Assembly: GCA_035048485.1 (NCBI GenBank)
Contig: CM068585.1
Coordinates: forward strand, 54,617,910-54,681,909
DNA length: 64,000 nucleotides
Direction: 5' to 3'
DNA from: Pteria penguin
Lineage: Eukaryota; Mollusca; Bivalvia; Pterioida; Pteriidae
A model generated the notes under the pieces. The model worked only from the letters and a program-made list of their open reading frames with translations. It was not told the DNA's origin and searched no databases. A program made the position numbers and the translations under genes. The number at the start of each line of letters is the position of its first letter. Position 1 is the first letter of the stretch. Positions 36,322-46,917 of this stretch are shown piece by piece.

Positions 36322-36776
36322 AGACGGCGGTATGCGACGGAATCTTTGTTTAAATGGTGTTTCATCAAGTAAATCAATACGATCTTTGACAAAGGATAAT
36401 ATCCTATATCTGTATCTCCTTTCGAAAATAAAGAGTCAAACTCTTTAAGGATATTATTAATATCTTGTTGTTGCAGTTTACTAAGTTCATCTCTGGGTAC
36501 ATAAACGTTCTCCAATGTGTCTGACAAATCCGCTAATAAAAATCCAACAGGAAAATTCTGTATCTCGCAAAGTAGAGCATGTGGATGTACAGTAACGGTC
36601 CGTGTAGTAACATTGCTAATACGTGCTGGTATAATATCAATATTAGCTGAATCATATGTAATGATAGATGGTTCAATATCCAAGTCTTCCGGTATATGCG
36701 AATTCTTGGTTGACTGTAACATCGCACAAACTGGTTGATAAGGAATGTCATTATGCATGTATCCATCCGTAAACAC
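36270..36776 (-). pseudogene. Gypsy copy A: protease-RT linker
   Basis: A 168-aa frame with the usual Gypsy linker pattern: DIIPARISNVTTRTVTVHPH, then FDSLFSKGDTDIGY just before RT. Its last ~30 residues are out of frame with the RT, showing an indel near 36395. Confidence 0.75.
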
Positions 36777-36870
36777 ATTACTGTTTGGAGGTATAGTAAT
36801 ACTCCGGTTTTCTGTGGACGTAACTAGAGCTAAAATATCTGAACGCTGAGTAAGCTCCTTTCACGTAAAG

Positions 36871-37842
36871 TCATGCATCTGAACGCTGAATACCAAGGTG
36901 TTCGAAGTCTCGCTGTTTGTAAAAGTCTAAAAACACTGCTAATACATTTGTACCAATTAAAATAGGATCTGATGCATGGTAAGGAGTATCATTGACAACA
37001 AGAAACAAACATTCAATAGATTCTCTGTTATCAAGTATACTATCAACCTGCAATTTACAAGAAATAACTCCTTGATATGGCAACTCTGAACCATCTGCAC
37101 ATTCAAGTTTAAGAAGTTCATCAACTGGTTGTAAAGGTAAATGTCTCGGGTATTTCTTATGAAAATCATAGCAAACTGTTGAAACTTCTGATCCTGTATC
37201 TAGCAAAGCTTTTGTAGACACACCCTCTATGCAGACATCCGTTTCATTGGCTGAACCAACTAAAGTAGATACTTTTGCTGATTTAGTTGTTTTCCTTTTA
37301 GCAGGTATATAGTCATATATGTATTTCTTCGAATGATCCAATCTGACTGTGCATAAAGCCTGAGTATGACCTTCCTGACCACAACGATCACAAAGACCCG
37401 AATATCTATCTTCATATAAGTGTGTAGAATCAGGAATTTGCGAAGCATAATCAGTTCCTCTGTTTAGTCCATGTTCTTCCATAATTTCATCTCTGATCTC
37501 TGTCAAAATGTATCCTAGCATGTTTATTCCTCTCCAAAGTGATTGACTAAGAGCACGCTTGTCATTTGCTTGAAGACATATGCCCCACACTGAATCATAC
37601 GGGCTAGCCTCTACTAATAACTTTGGATAAGTATTCATCAGTTCCCTTGCTAAAGATTCATTTTGTGAAAATTTTGCCTTGTTTCCTTCTTTAACAATGC
37701 TGTAGTGATTTTTCATCCAGAGTTCTTCATCCCAATTCTTTACTGTTCTACCAATTGCTTGTTGCACTCGTGGTTTCTCGATAGTCATGATCTTCTTAGC
37801 TCTATCCTCATCTCCCGTCAACAGTGCCTTCTTACTCATCAT
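36871..37842 (-). pseudogene. NADAR domain + CCHC zinc knuckle + aspartic protease (Gypsy gag-pro)
   Basis: A continuous 323-aa frame. Residues 1-120 are the larger part of a NADAR (YbiA/DUF1768) domain: MMSKKALLTGDEDRAKKIM, IGRTVKNWDEELW, IVKEGNKAKFSQN, LLVEASPYDSVWGICL and SLWRGINMLGYIL match the family in order and spacing. Residues 151-164, CDRCGQEGHTQALC, are a retroviral CX2CX4HX4C zinc knuckle. Residues 213-218, LLDTGS, are the active site of a retropepsin-like protease, followed by the usual ILIGTNVL flap/C-terminal segment. NADAR enzymes cleave N-glycosidic bonds of ADP-ribose-type or riboflavin-intermediate substrates; the DarT1-linked bacterial form removes ADP-ribose from guanine. 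The domain lies in the polyprotein between gag and protease, not beside it, so it is part of the element. The N-terminal NADAR piece is upstream behind a stop. Confidence 0.9.
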
Positions 37843-37941
37843 ATATTAATCTGTGCAGTTGTAACTTTCACCATCAACAATAAAACTACAATTGTACCAT
37901 TGACTAAATACAGAATTCGATCGCCAGGAAAATTCAAGATC
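37843..37941 (-). pseudogene. N-terminal part of the NADAR domain, cut by a stop codon
   Basis: In the same frame as the following open frame, the minus strand encodes DLEFSWRSNSVFSQWYNCSF and then a VDGESYNC segment, which is the standard NADAR start (F..W......FSQWY...F..DG..Y.C). A TAA at 37846-37848 falls right at the position of the family's conserved Glu-Gln pair, with Asp in place of the Glu. Apart from this stop the domain is complete at about 153 codons (37941-37483). Confidence 0.88.
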
Positions 37942-38215
37942 CCTTCCATTCCTACTTTGATATTTACGTCATTTAGATTAGGGAGATCTGCACAATCTTC
38001 ACATTCGTTAGTGCTTGGACATTCAATGCCATTGTAGCTCCTAACCTGCCCCTTATCAGAAGCTAACACCGGTTTAAATGATCTTGCTGACCCATATTTC
38101 CTCTGTATCCGCCTCTGTGTGTACTATAGGATCCACTTCATCTTGATCCACCTCTGGGTCCACGTCTAAAGCCATTATACGATCCCCTATAGCCATCCCT
38201 GTATCCATTTCACTC

Positions 38216-38494
38216 CTATCTCAAACCAGTCTCGAGTTCTTGCGATCCATGATAAAATCCACCCTTGGATCCACCACTGTCATAACCTGAATATCCAGTA
38301 CCTTTATTGTCTTGGTAACCACCTCTGTTGCCTTGATAAGCACCTCGGTTACTTTGGTAACCACCTCTATAATGTTTACCGTTGTCATGGTAACTAGACT
38401 CTGTATAAGAACAATTTCCTTTATCTTTCATTTCTCTTTCCATACTATCAATACGCTTGTCTAGCTTTTCTAATTTTTTAAATATAATATTCAA
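38216..38494 (-). pseudogene. Gypsy copy A: Gly-rich (RGG-like) gag stretch
   Basis: A 92-aa frame with a coiled-coil-like start (IFKKLEKLDKRIDSMEREMK) followed by repeats of GGYQ-N-RG (HYRGGYQSNRGAYQGNRGGY). Such basic Gly-rich repeats commonly bind nucleic acid and may help the downstream zinc knuckle package RNA. It lies between the capsid-like part and NADAR. Confidence 0.7.
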
Positions 38495-38578
38495 AGATGT
38501 GTCATTTTTTTCACTTATTTGAGCAACCGTTGATTTTATTCCTTTTGATATTGCTGCCGTGGGTGGTACCAGTTCTAA

Positions 38579-39360
38579 CTACATACTACGGAGCTCAATA
38601 CGCAGCTTATCGAAATCCATGATGGTATCATACTTGTATCTGCTTGCATTCTTTAAACTAAGATCGTTGAGACCTGTCCACAGCTTTGTGCGTAACATAT
38701 CATTACGTGCATGCGTACTAATATCTCCCCTGTCTATGCAAGTCTGCAACATATTCTGAAATCGTATCCCATAATCTGCGACGTTTTCCTTGTAATTTTG
38801 TTTCGCAGCATAAAACTGATGCATCAGTTGTTCGGTGGGATATATATTCCCGAACACTCCTTCCAATTTATCTATGATGTGCTTCGGCGTTGCTTGTTCT
38901 GGAAGAGTGAGCAATAGATTACGGGCTTTTCCTTTTATCTAATGGACTGATGAATATGCGTCTCAGTACAATTACGTTCACGGATAGCACATTTAACATC
39001 ATTTTTCCAAACATCAAATGAGGTTTCCGACTTCGCCTCTCCGGAAAAATTCGGAAAACGAGGTGGACGTATGATATGAGGATCGCATAAGTAACTAGTG
39101 CGCAAGTCCGATGTGGGCGAAAGCGGTTTATCCTCAAATTTGACTACAGGTGTTTTTGGTCTAGCACCACCCTGTGCGGTGGAAGGTGTGCTATGAGCTA
39201 AAGGATTTAATAACTTAAATGCATCACTAGTAAATACTTAATAGTCCGTGTTTTGTGATAAATAATCAATCATCCGCCTAATCTGTTGTTTAGTTAATTC
39301 AATTTGACTATCTCCTTTGCTCAAATAAACACTGTGGTCGGATTGCGCAGAACTAGCCAT
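38579..39360 (-). pseudogene. Gypsy copy A: gag (capsid-like)
   Basis: Starts MASSAQSDHSVYLSKGDSQI at 39360. A TAA at 39238-39240 interrupts the frame, which then goes on through RPPRFPNFSGEAKSETSFDV-W, the start of the gag/PNMA-like capsid domain. A second stop at 38935-38937 coincides with a frame change into 38914-38579: LLLTLPEQATPKHIIDKLEG, FYAAKQNYKENVADYGIRFQ and DMLRTKLWTGL. The domain would form the particle shell in a live element. Confidence 0.85.
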
Positions 39361-40861
39361 GACTTAACTATACGTCTAAACTCTACACGAGATCTAATAA
39401 TAATCTAACTAAAAGATTTCTTAGAAAGTTTTATCTACTGGTGCTACTAAAGTCACTAATTTTTAAATACATCAGCATAGATATACATACACATTTCACA
39501 CATAAAACTAATTTTAAAAATATCTATTGACAGTTAAATCATATATGAATACAAATGCTGAAATATGATTTAATAATTATCAATGCACAATAGTGAAATT
39601 CCGATAACTCTTGACAGTATCCAGATGCACGTGACACAGGCTTGATCAATCAAGCGCAACTATCTTTCTTTCAGTACCCTTATACTACCTGTATGTAACA
39701 CTTGGCTTTCACAAACAAATTGAAATAATACATATATTCTATTCTAATGAAAAATTAATAAGACTAAATTAATACTAAGTATAAAAGAAAAAAGAGGAGT
39801 TACTGGCTCACTTATGTGGCAGAAGTCACCATGGAGCTATACAATACATGAATATAAATAATATACTAGAACATATAACGCATTACAAAAATATTTGATT
39901 GTAGTGCAATTACGATACCGACTTAGGACGGTCATTTAATTTGACAAAAGCCAAACAAATGGTGTGGTTAACCGGTTTACGGGCTTACCTTCCCACTCAC
40001 CGTAACAGCAGAACAATCAAAGGACGTACATTTAAAAATTTATAAATAATCCTCCAATCAATACAATCGCGCGTGTGATGATCTAGATGAAAATTACTGT
40101 TGCCGCAATTTCAAAATTACGCGATACGAATTTCTAATTAGAAATCAAAGAAATATGATGGAATCAATTAAATGTTGTAAACATTGTTGTATATATATAG
40201 GTGACAGACAATGCATTGGTGTGTGGCAGACATACGATACGCTAATTAATACTTGACAGACTTTGACAATGTTTGATCAACAGACAGACTCACGACTCAC
40301 TATGCAATATATTACAATAAATGTAAAGTATATGTTGTGGCGTTCTAAATGTAAGCTATGCAATGTAATGCAGATTGTCAATATGTCGACTTAAGTACAA
40401 ACAAAGATATGCATGCGTGAAGATAAGAAGTAAACAGGTAAGGGTTTGTTAGTATTAAACTTTCAGCGATATTCTCGATCAAACATTCATCCTCCTTCGC
40501 TCAAAAAGTCTCTTATACACACATTACATACAAAAATGACAGTGCTTAAATAATAGGTTGAAAACCAATTTACATCTGGTGCCACAAAGGTTAATTTTAA
40601 GACCTTACCATGACGATGACTTTCATATAATTCCAAAAATGAAATAATCACAATGATAAACACAATAAAAAAAAACCCCACACAAAACAAAACACAACGT
40701 CACAATCTTCACTGTGCACAGTCTCACTTCACTGAATTTGAACTGTCTTCACTTCCCTGTGACCGGTCTCCGACACGGATTCACGCATGCATGCATCAAT
40801 GTTTGAATCGTCTGACTTCACGTAATTATCAATGGTGTTTGTCCCTACGTGGGCTCCAATT
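39361..40861 (-). other. Gypsy leader with an inserted retroelement fragment; primer-binding site near 40836-40860
   Basis: About 1.5 kb between gag and LTR-B. Next to the LTR the minus strand reads AATTGGAGCCCACGTAGGGA, where the tRNA primer-binding site is expected, but I cannot match it confidently to one tRNA. The leader is unusually long, partly because of the insertion at 39785-40056. Confidence 0.6.
39785..40056 (-). mobile_element. 5'-truncated copy of the YLDD-RT retroelement, in the Gypsy leader
   Basis: Near-identical to 47485-47771: GAGGAGTTACTGGCTCA, CACCATGGAGCTATACAATA and AATTTGACAAAAGCCAAACA are shared. Its right boundary is where the similarity stops at AATAATCCTCCA. It arrived after the Gypsy insertion, since it sits inside it. 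Confidence 0.85.
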
Positions 40862-41554
40862 TGTAACAGGATAATATGTATTGCTTATGTATGAATAACT
40901 CCTTTTGCTAAGGTTCGATATTTCATTTTGGCATTTTATTTCCAAAATTTGAACCCTAAAACATGTAAAGAATAACAATATATAAATATAATGAAACATG
41001 ATTAATAAATTGCATTATATAAAAGCATATGCATGATAAGGATTACGAGGCCGTTAAAACAATGCTAAAACAATCATAATGTAAGAGTTATCTCCCTTAC
41101 AAAGTAATTAATTATCAATGCATGCAAATATGGTATATATTTCTGATGTAATAATACTTCATTACAAAAATACAGTAAGTATGTATTTTAATATAATATG
41201 TATCATGTAGAAAATCATCAATATTAAATTGAATGCTTCAATTTGCGTAATGAGAAGTGTTTTCAATAGATGTCATATGTCTTTCGCAAGGATTTTCGGT
41301 GGGCATAATAGCTGACCAATACGGTTAAAGGATATATGGAAAATTGACCAATGCATTTCCACCACACACATATATTTAGGTAGAGGTACATAGCCTTAAG
41401 CTATGTAATGGAACTTGGTATAATTAAAAGTGAAACTTGAAAAAACAGATTTAATTGTATTTATTAGCATTATATGTACATTATATGTAAGAAATATATA
41501 AACAGATCGTATCAATTATATAGAATACATATCTTGAAATATCTCACTATCACA
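40862..41554 (-). repeat. LTR-B (shared LTR between copies A and B)
   Basis: Same termini as LTR-A but 693 bp, with ~409- and 17-bp segments missing. The junction of the larger gap reads TTAAATTGAATGCTTC, where TGA is common to both edges in LTR-A, which favours a microhomology deletion in B over an insertion in A. It serves as 5' LTR of copy A and 3' LTR of copy B. Confidence 0.9.
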
Positions 41555-43659
41555 TATGCCCCCTCCACAAGAAATGGCGTCCTCGTCATTACCATCATAT
41601 GGAACACATGTGAAAAAAAAAATAAAGAAAAACAATAAAAATCACATTCAAATAAATTTATTTCAGTTTTTATCTAACAGAGCATTTATCGTGGCCCTAC
41701 AAACCATATTGACCACAAATTCACCATCCCTCATCCAAGGCGGTGGTTTCCTCTGTCTGGATGATCTACGAGGTGGGTTTTGATCTGTTTGAAGTGATGG
41801 AGCATCTTCATTATAATTCTCTTCAATATCTTGCGATATCTGGGTGTTTTCAGCTCTATCACTAGCAAGAACCTCAAGAGAGGTATCTAGTATTTGTGGG
41901 GTTTTTGTATTAACAACGGGTACAGAAGTAACGTCTACACTACTGGTAGATGAAAAGTTGGAGGCGTCCCTCTCACCTTCTATATGCTGTCCACTCACGA
42001 CTTGCTGATCGTCATCACAACGGTCGTAGTGGTTGTTGATATTCTGCCTAGGCAAACTAACTATTATACAGTCAGATTCATCATCAGGCAAATCTCTTTG
42101 TCCTTGATTTATGACTTCAGGTACGGACTCTAAAACACGTGACTTTGTACGTTTCTTAGTTATCCCTCTATTAATCTTTCTTGGAGCTGGTACTGGCTTT
42201 GCAATGGTCGACTTTTGATCTGGTGTATTACAAATGAAATTTCCAATAGGAAGCAAAAGATTCCTATGCAATGTGCGTTTTCGACCCTCGCCACTCTCTT
42301 TTTGTACAATGTACACAGGGATATCGACGTTCGGTTGGTCTAATACAATATATGGGTCGTCCTCCCATTTGTTAGCCAACTTGTGTTTTCCGTCGAAGGC
42401 AACTATTTTTACCATTACTCGATCACCAACCTCAACTCTTCCCCCTCTAACTCTTAAGTCATAATTTGATTTCTGTCTTTGTTGTTATTTGTTTGTAGCT
42501 TTTGACGCTAATTAATAAGACTTTTGCAATCTCTCTTTCATATCAGCAACATATTTTATTATTGACTTTGTTTTATCTTTGTGTTGTCCTAAACCAAAAG
42601 CCATATCTACTGGTAATCTCGGTTGTCTTCCGAACATTAGAAAATATGGAGTGTGACCTGTTGTATCTTGTCTCATAGAGTTGCAAGCATGAACAAGTGG
42701 GGCTATATATTTCTTCCAATCTCTCTTCTGATCTGATGTTAACGTTCCCAACATATTAATTAGAGTTCGATTAAATCGCTCCCTCAATCCATTACCCATA
42801 GGATGGTAAGGAGTAGACCTGGATTGTTTTATTCCTGATATGGCACACAACTCCTTAATTAAATTTGACATGAAATTAGCACCCTGATCAGAATGTATTC
42901 GTTTAGGAAAGCCATAGTGTACTACAAAGTTGTAGTCTCTGCTGTTGTTTTGGCTGTGGTGTTTTTTGTTGGAATGACAAAAGCATATCTCGTAAAATGG
43001 TCTGTGATGACAAGTATGTTTTCATAACCCCCTTTTGACTCCACTACTTTAAAAAAATCCATACATACAAGTTCTATTGGTTGTGATGTTGTGATGCTGG
43101 TGAGTGGTGCTCTATCTTGTGCTGGTGCTTTACGCAGAAGACAAGGTTTGCATCCCTTTATCCAATGGTCCACGTCATATGACATTCCTGGCTAAAAATT
43201 CGATCTCTGATGAATGATGAAGTTTTGTCTCTCCTAGGATGTCCCATTTTGTTGTGTCTATAAATAATATCAAAGTCAAAAGCCGCTAACGCTGCTACCC
43301 AACGGTGACCTGTAACATCTAATTTCGCCGATGTAAGAACATATGTCAAAGGATTGTTATCCGCAATTATTGTGAATTTCTTGCCATATAAATAGTCATT
43401 AAATTGTTCTGTGATTGTCCATTTCAATGCTAGACATTCTAATTTGTGAGCTGGATAGTTCTTTTCTGACTTATTCAAACCTCTGCTGGCATATGCTATA
43501 ACATGCTGTTTGTCATCTTTGGTCTGATATAACAGCCCCCAGTCCTACTGAACTAGCATCAGTGTGGATTTCAATGGAAGACTGAAGTCTGGATAAGCAA
43601 GAATAGGCGGCGACAACAAGCAAGACTTCAGTGTTTGAAATGATAACTCCTGATCCTGG
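41555..43659 (-). pseudogene. Gypsy copy B: truncated RNase H, integrase and pol tail
   Basis: Homologous to 33000-35520 of copy A. The tail is open from 42415 to 41663 and includes RRSSRQRKPPPWM, which copy A has only beyond a stop. The integrase is split over 42512-42871 and 42922-43185, with YHPMGNGLRERFNRTL (Glu present). RNase H (43260-43478) is joined directly to HNKMGHPRRDKT: about 420 bp between RNase H and integrase, present in copy A at roughly 34700-35117, are deleted. The similarity ends at 43659 (CTGATCCTGGG), so RT, protease and NADAR are missing. Confidence 0.9.
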
Positions 43660-44990
43660 GAATGTTGGTCAATACATTCAGGAAAACATAAAAAACTTTT
43701 ACAATTTACTTTATACTTTTTACATATACATGTACTATACACAATTAATACAATACTAGCACTACAGTTAACATTAGTCCTTAATACTGCCTCGGAAACA
43801 TCACTTGTACGTGGAACACCGAACGGTTCGTTACAAACAACACAGTCTTTAACATGGAAGTTCGGAGTAGATATATGTAGATACTCGTAAATTGTACAAC
43901 AGCAGCACATTTAAATATGAATGTAATACATACCTACATACAATCAATATCAATATTACTTGTGAATATCTTACTACACATACAAAGTAATAATACTTTA
44001 CTTACAAGCATTCAAAAGACTAATGCGTACTAAAAAATGTACTCATTTTATATACATACTATATACTTTAATTAATTTAAATACACAATACTAAAATTCA
44101 TATACTTCGAACAAAACATTCAATAGAAATATGCAAGTATTCATTGCACTATCTAGAAAATAAGATATGACTTCTTGAGGAATTTACCTGAATAGTAAAT
44201 ATAAAGCCGACTTACCCAATGCATGACATAACATGCAGCCAAGAATTAGCCGACGAACAGTGGACTGGACTTAGACTGAATACAGTACACGAATTTGAAA
44301 GTTGAAACAAATTTTACAATCTAGACTAGAAAACCTTAAGCATGTTTCCTACTCGGGATCAGTAACCAAACTGACCAAGCTAGAAAACGATTTTCCCAGG
44401 TGAGTATAAACCTGTTCTACGGGTAAACGAACACGTATGCAAGAGATGCTTAAGGGGAAATTTTAAATACTGACCGAAATAGACATAAGGTTACATAAGG
44501 GTATTTACAACGTACAATGTAAATTAAAATAAAATGAAATTGAATGTGACAATCTGATGATATATCGTCATAGTCCAAAAATGTGTCTACCTATCTAGTT
44601 GGTACCCTTATATTTGATACCTGTTCTTGCTTATAAAAGTTTACATACCAATTTGGGTGCTATTTTCCTCTTACATTTTTCCCCACAAATTTAAACAAAT
44701 AAAATTAGATTGGTTATATTACAGCTTCGACGGCTTAAGTGCATTTACTAGAAGCTCAATATTTTTCCATCAAAATATGCAGGAATACCTTTATATATAA
44801 CATCATACATTGTGATAATACATTATCAATCTACCTACATGTATGTTTGTGTTTTACATATCATTAAAACAATGGTTTCAAAGCATAAAACAAATTCATT
44901 CTGTTTAAACTAGGAGTAGAGATCTACCTTAACAGATGCGTCATTCAGATTTTACGTACTTTTTATATGTACATCATACATTGGACGTGT
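43660..44990. other. no gene seen
   Basis: AT-rich flank of the truncated copy B. The minus-strand frame at 43545-43910 crosses the junction and contains a small CVVCNEPFGVP segment that I cannot assign. Nothing else is supported. Confidence 0.45.
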
Positions 44991-45009
44991 TATATTATGA
45001 CGTTGTCCA

Positions 45010-45335
45010 TTCGTCTGTTCAAAGTCATGTTTTCTGGACCTTTTTATGCAGTCTTGCAAGATATTGGATTCAAACTTGGTATATAACTTTATATCAATGA
45101 GCGTAAGTATTAGTTCGCATTTCGGTATGATTGACTTGGTTTTGCCAGAGTTATGACCTTTGAACTTAGAAAATGTTTAGGACGTTTCAGTTTTCCAGAC
45201 TTTTTCTCTGCAGTTTTTTTAAGGTATTGTATTGAGACTTGGAATATAACTTTATATCAATGAGGGTAAGTACCAGTTCGTATTTCGGCATGATAAACTT
45301 GGTTGGCCAGAGTTTTGGCCCTTAAACTTTTTTTC
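45010..45335. repeat. two tandem ~165-bp units of an 'aggtca-like' repeat
   Basis: GGTATATAACTTTATATCAA and GGAATATAACTTTATATCAA start comparable segments about 165 bp apart, followed by GGGTAAGTA-CCAGTTCGTATTTCGG-like text and a GCCAGAGTT.TG.CC(C)TT.AACTT ending. Similar in build to the arrays at 57 and 61 kb but different in sequence. Confidence 0.75.
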
Positions 45336-45904
45336 ATTGATATCATAATGGCAGTTTCTATGGAATATAATAACTTCTGTAAACGCGAATCTGGCTTTCG
45401 TAAAACTTATACAGAATACTGTGATAGAATGTGTCTTTCGATTTTGTAATTATCCCCTTTGTTAGTACAGGGTCTTTGATTTGATTTTACTTTGAAAAAA
45501 AGAAAATAGAAAATTAACAAAAATTCATTTCTTATTCAATCTCTTTGAAATATAGATTCGTGCTAGAATTATATTTGAACTTTAATATGAATATGTATTA
45601 CTGGTTATATTTCTTCTGTATTCTTACATTTTAGACGAAATTTTAGAAGATTTTAGAAAAAAAGGGGGAGTAACGTTGTTGTTTTGGCAATCACATCTTA
45701 CTGTCTATGGATTTAAATAATGTTACTTAGGGTTGTTGCCCTGGGGAAAAAGCATGTTATCATGAGTTCTGAATAATTGGGGGAGGGGGGGGGGGGGCTC
45801 TATACTTTAAAATGTTTTCCTGTCAAACTAAGCGACAAGTGTTTTATGCCACGGTAAGCGTTGTTCTTGTTAACCATTTTTCCAATTCAAGAATAATGAA
45901 ATCT

Positions 45905-46165
45905 TGCTAGCTCTTTGATTGATTGATTAGTTATTGTTTAAGGTCAATCTACAACTATTTCATGTATATGGTGATCTGTCTCATACATTGCATAGTAATT
46001 CACAACTTTCCTCCGGATCCATTTTAAGCAGTTAGAGTTTTACCTATCATGACACGGGATATCGGGGTTTTATTTCTCGTTCGAAAGGATATCGGTGTGT
46101 CTCTGGTGAAGAGTTGAACCCGGAACCCCCGGTCACTCATGGGATACGATATCCACTGAGAAACA
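45905..46165 (-). mobile_element. family-1 SINE, diverged
   Basis: Minus-orientated: tail GATTGATTGATTAG, body with CATGTATATGGTGA, head with degenerate boxes (GGGTTCAACTC). Lies directly beside a second copy in the same orientation. Confidence 0.8.
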
Positions 46166-46171
46166 CCGCTG

Positions 46172-46456
46172 ACGATTTGATTGATTAATTGATTGATTTT
46201 TGTTTAACGTCACACCACGAATATTTCACGTATATGGTGACGGCATCTGCCTGATGCGGGGCATACAAATTTTGACCTTTGCAACAGACCCACCCGAAGC
46301 AGTGAGGGATCTTTAACGTGCCATGCATACCACGACACGGGGCCTCAGTTTTTACTGTCTCATCCGAAAGACAGGACACCGGCATGACCAGAGCGGGACT
46401 CGAACCCCGACCTCCCGATCAGGAGTCCAGCGCTATACTACTATGCCATTCCGGCT
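46172..46456 (-). mobile_element. family-1 SINE, well preserved
   Basis: Minus-orientated, with tail (TTGATTGA)n, GTTTAACGTCACACCACGAA, GGTGACGGCATCTGCCTGAT, and a head containing GGGGTTCGAGTCCCGCTC (box B) and a TAGTATAGCGCTGG-type box A region. The head closely resembles that of the copy at 27546. Confidence 0.88.
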
Positions 46457-46728
46457 TACGCTGACGTTTTCTAGAGATAAAAGTCAACATAGGTAACATA
46501 GTGAATAGACAGAGAATATATCCAAGGGTAACCCCGTCTGACTCTGACATGCAAAAAATATGTTTGTCAATGTATAAAACATTCATTTAAATATTCGATA
46601 AAGTTCATGCCTGATACCTTTTGCTACGCAAATAAATACACCCCTTGAAAACATCCCAGTTACCTCGGACGCAAGACAGAAAGTGAAATCGACATGTGCA
46701 AAAGAACAATATTTAGTTCGCAAACAAT

Positions 46729-46917
46729 AATAGACCATATTCCGATTTTGATAATTGCTGTCTTTTTGTCCGAGCTGATACATTTTGGCGTTGTTTTTCA
46801 TAGTGACGTCATAATGCATGACATAGATTCGTTATAACGTCACTATGAAAAACAACGCCAAAAGGTATTAGCTCGGACAAAAAGACAGCAATAATCAAAA
46901 TCGGAATATGGTCTATT
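46729..46917. mobile_element. near-perfect 86-bp-arm palindrome (foldback MITE)
   Basis: Arms 46729-46814 and 46832-46917 are complements with only a few mismatches, around a 17-bp spacer. Outer ends AATAGACCATATTCCGATTT and the inverse. If TA is the target, the element is GACCAT...ATGGTC. The transcript would fold into a long hairpin. Few mismatches imply a recent origin. Confidence 0.9.

Larger units (their letters stand above)
31881..43659 (-). mobile_element. Gypsy LTR retrotransposon, partial tandem dimer carrying a NADAR domain
   Basis: On the plus strand the order is LTR-A (31881-32999), internal region A (33000-40861), LTR-B (40862-41554), truncated internal region B (41555-43659). 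Reading on the minus strand, region A has a leader, gag, a Gly-rich stretch, NADAR, a CCHC knuckle, aspartic protease, RT, RNase H and integrase, in Gypsy order. Region B repeats only RNase H, integrase and the C-terminal tail. Both copies are broken by stops, frameshifts and deletions. There is no envelope gene. The dimer with a shared middle LTR is the expected product of LTR-LTR recombination or of insertion of concatenated DNA. Confidence 0.9.

Noticed and set aside
43545..43910. 121-aa minus-strand frame with CVVCNEPFGVP
   Set aside because: A chance fusion across the broken end of Gypsy copy B with flanking sequence; the Cys segment alone is too short to assign.
46583..46819. 78-aa minus-strand frame
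   Set aside because: Ends inside the palindrome; no homology or splice context.
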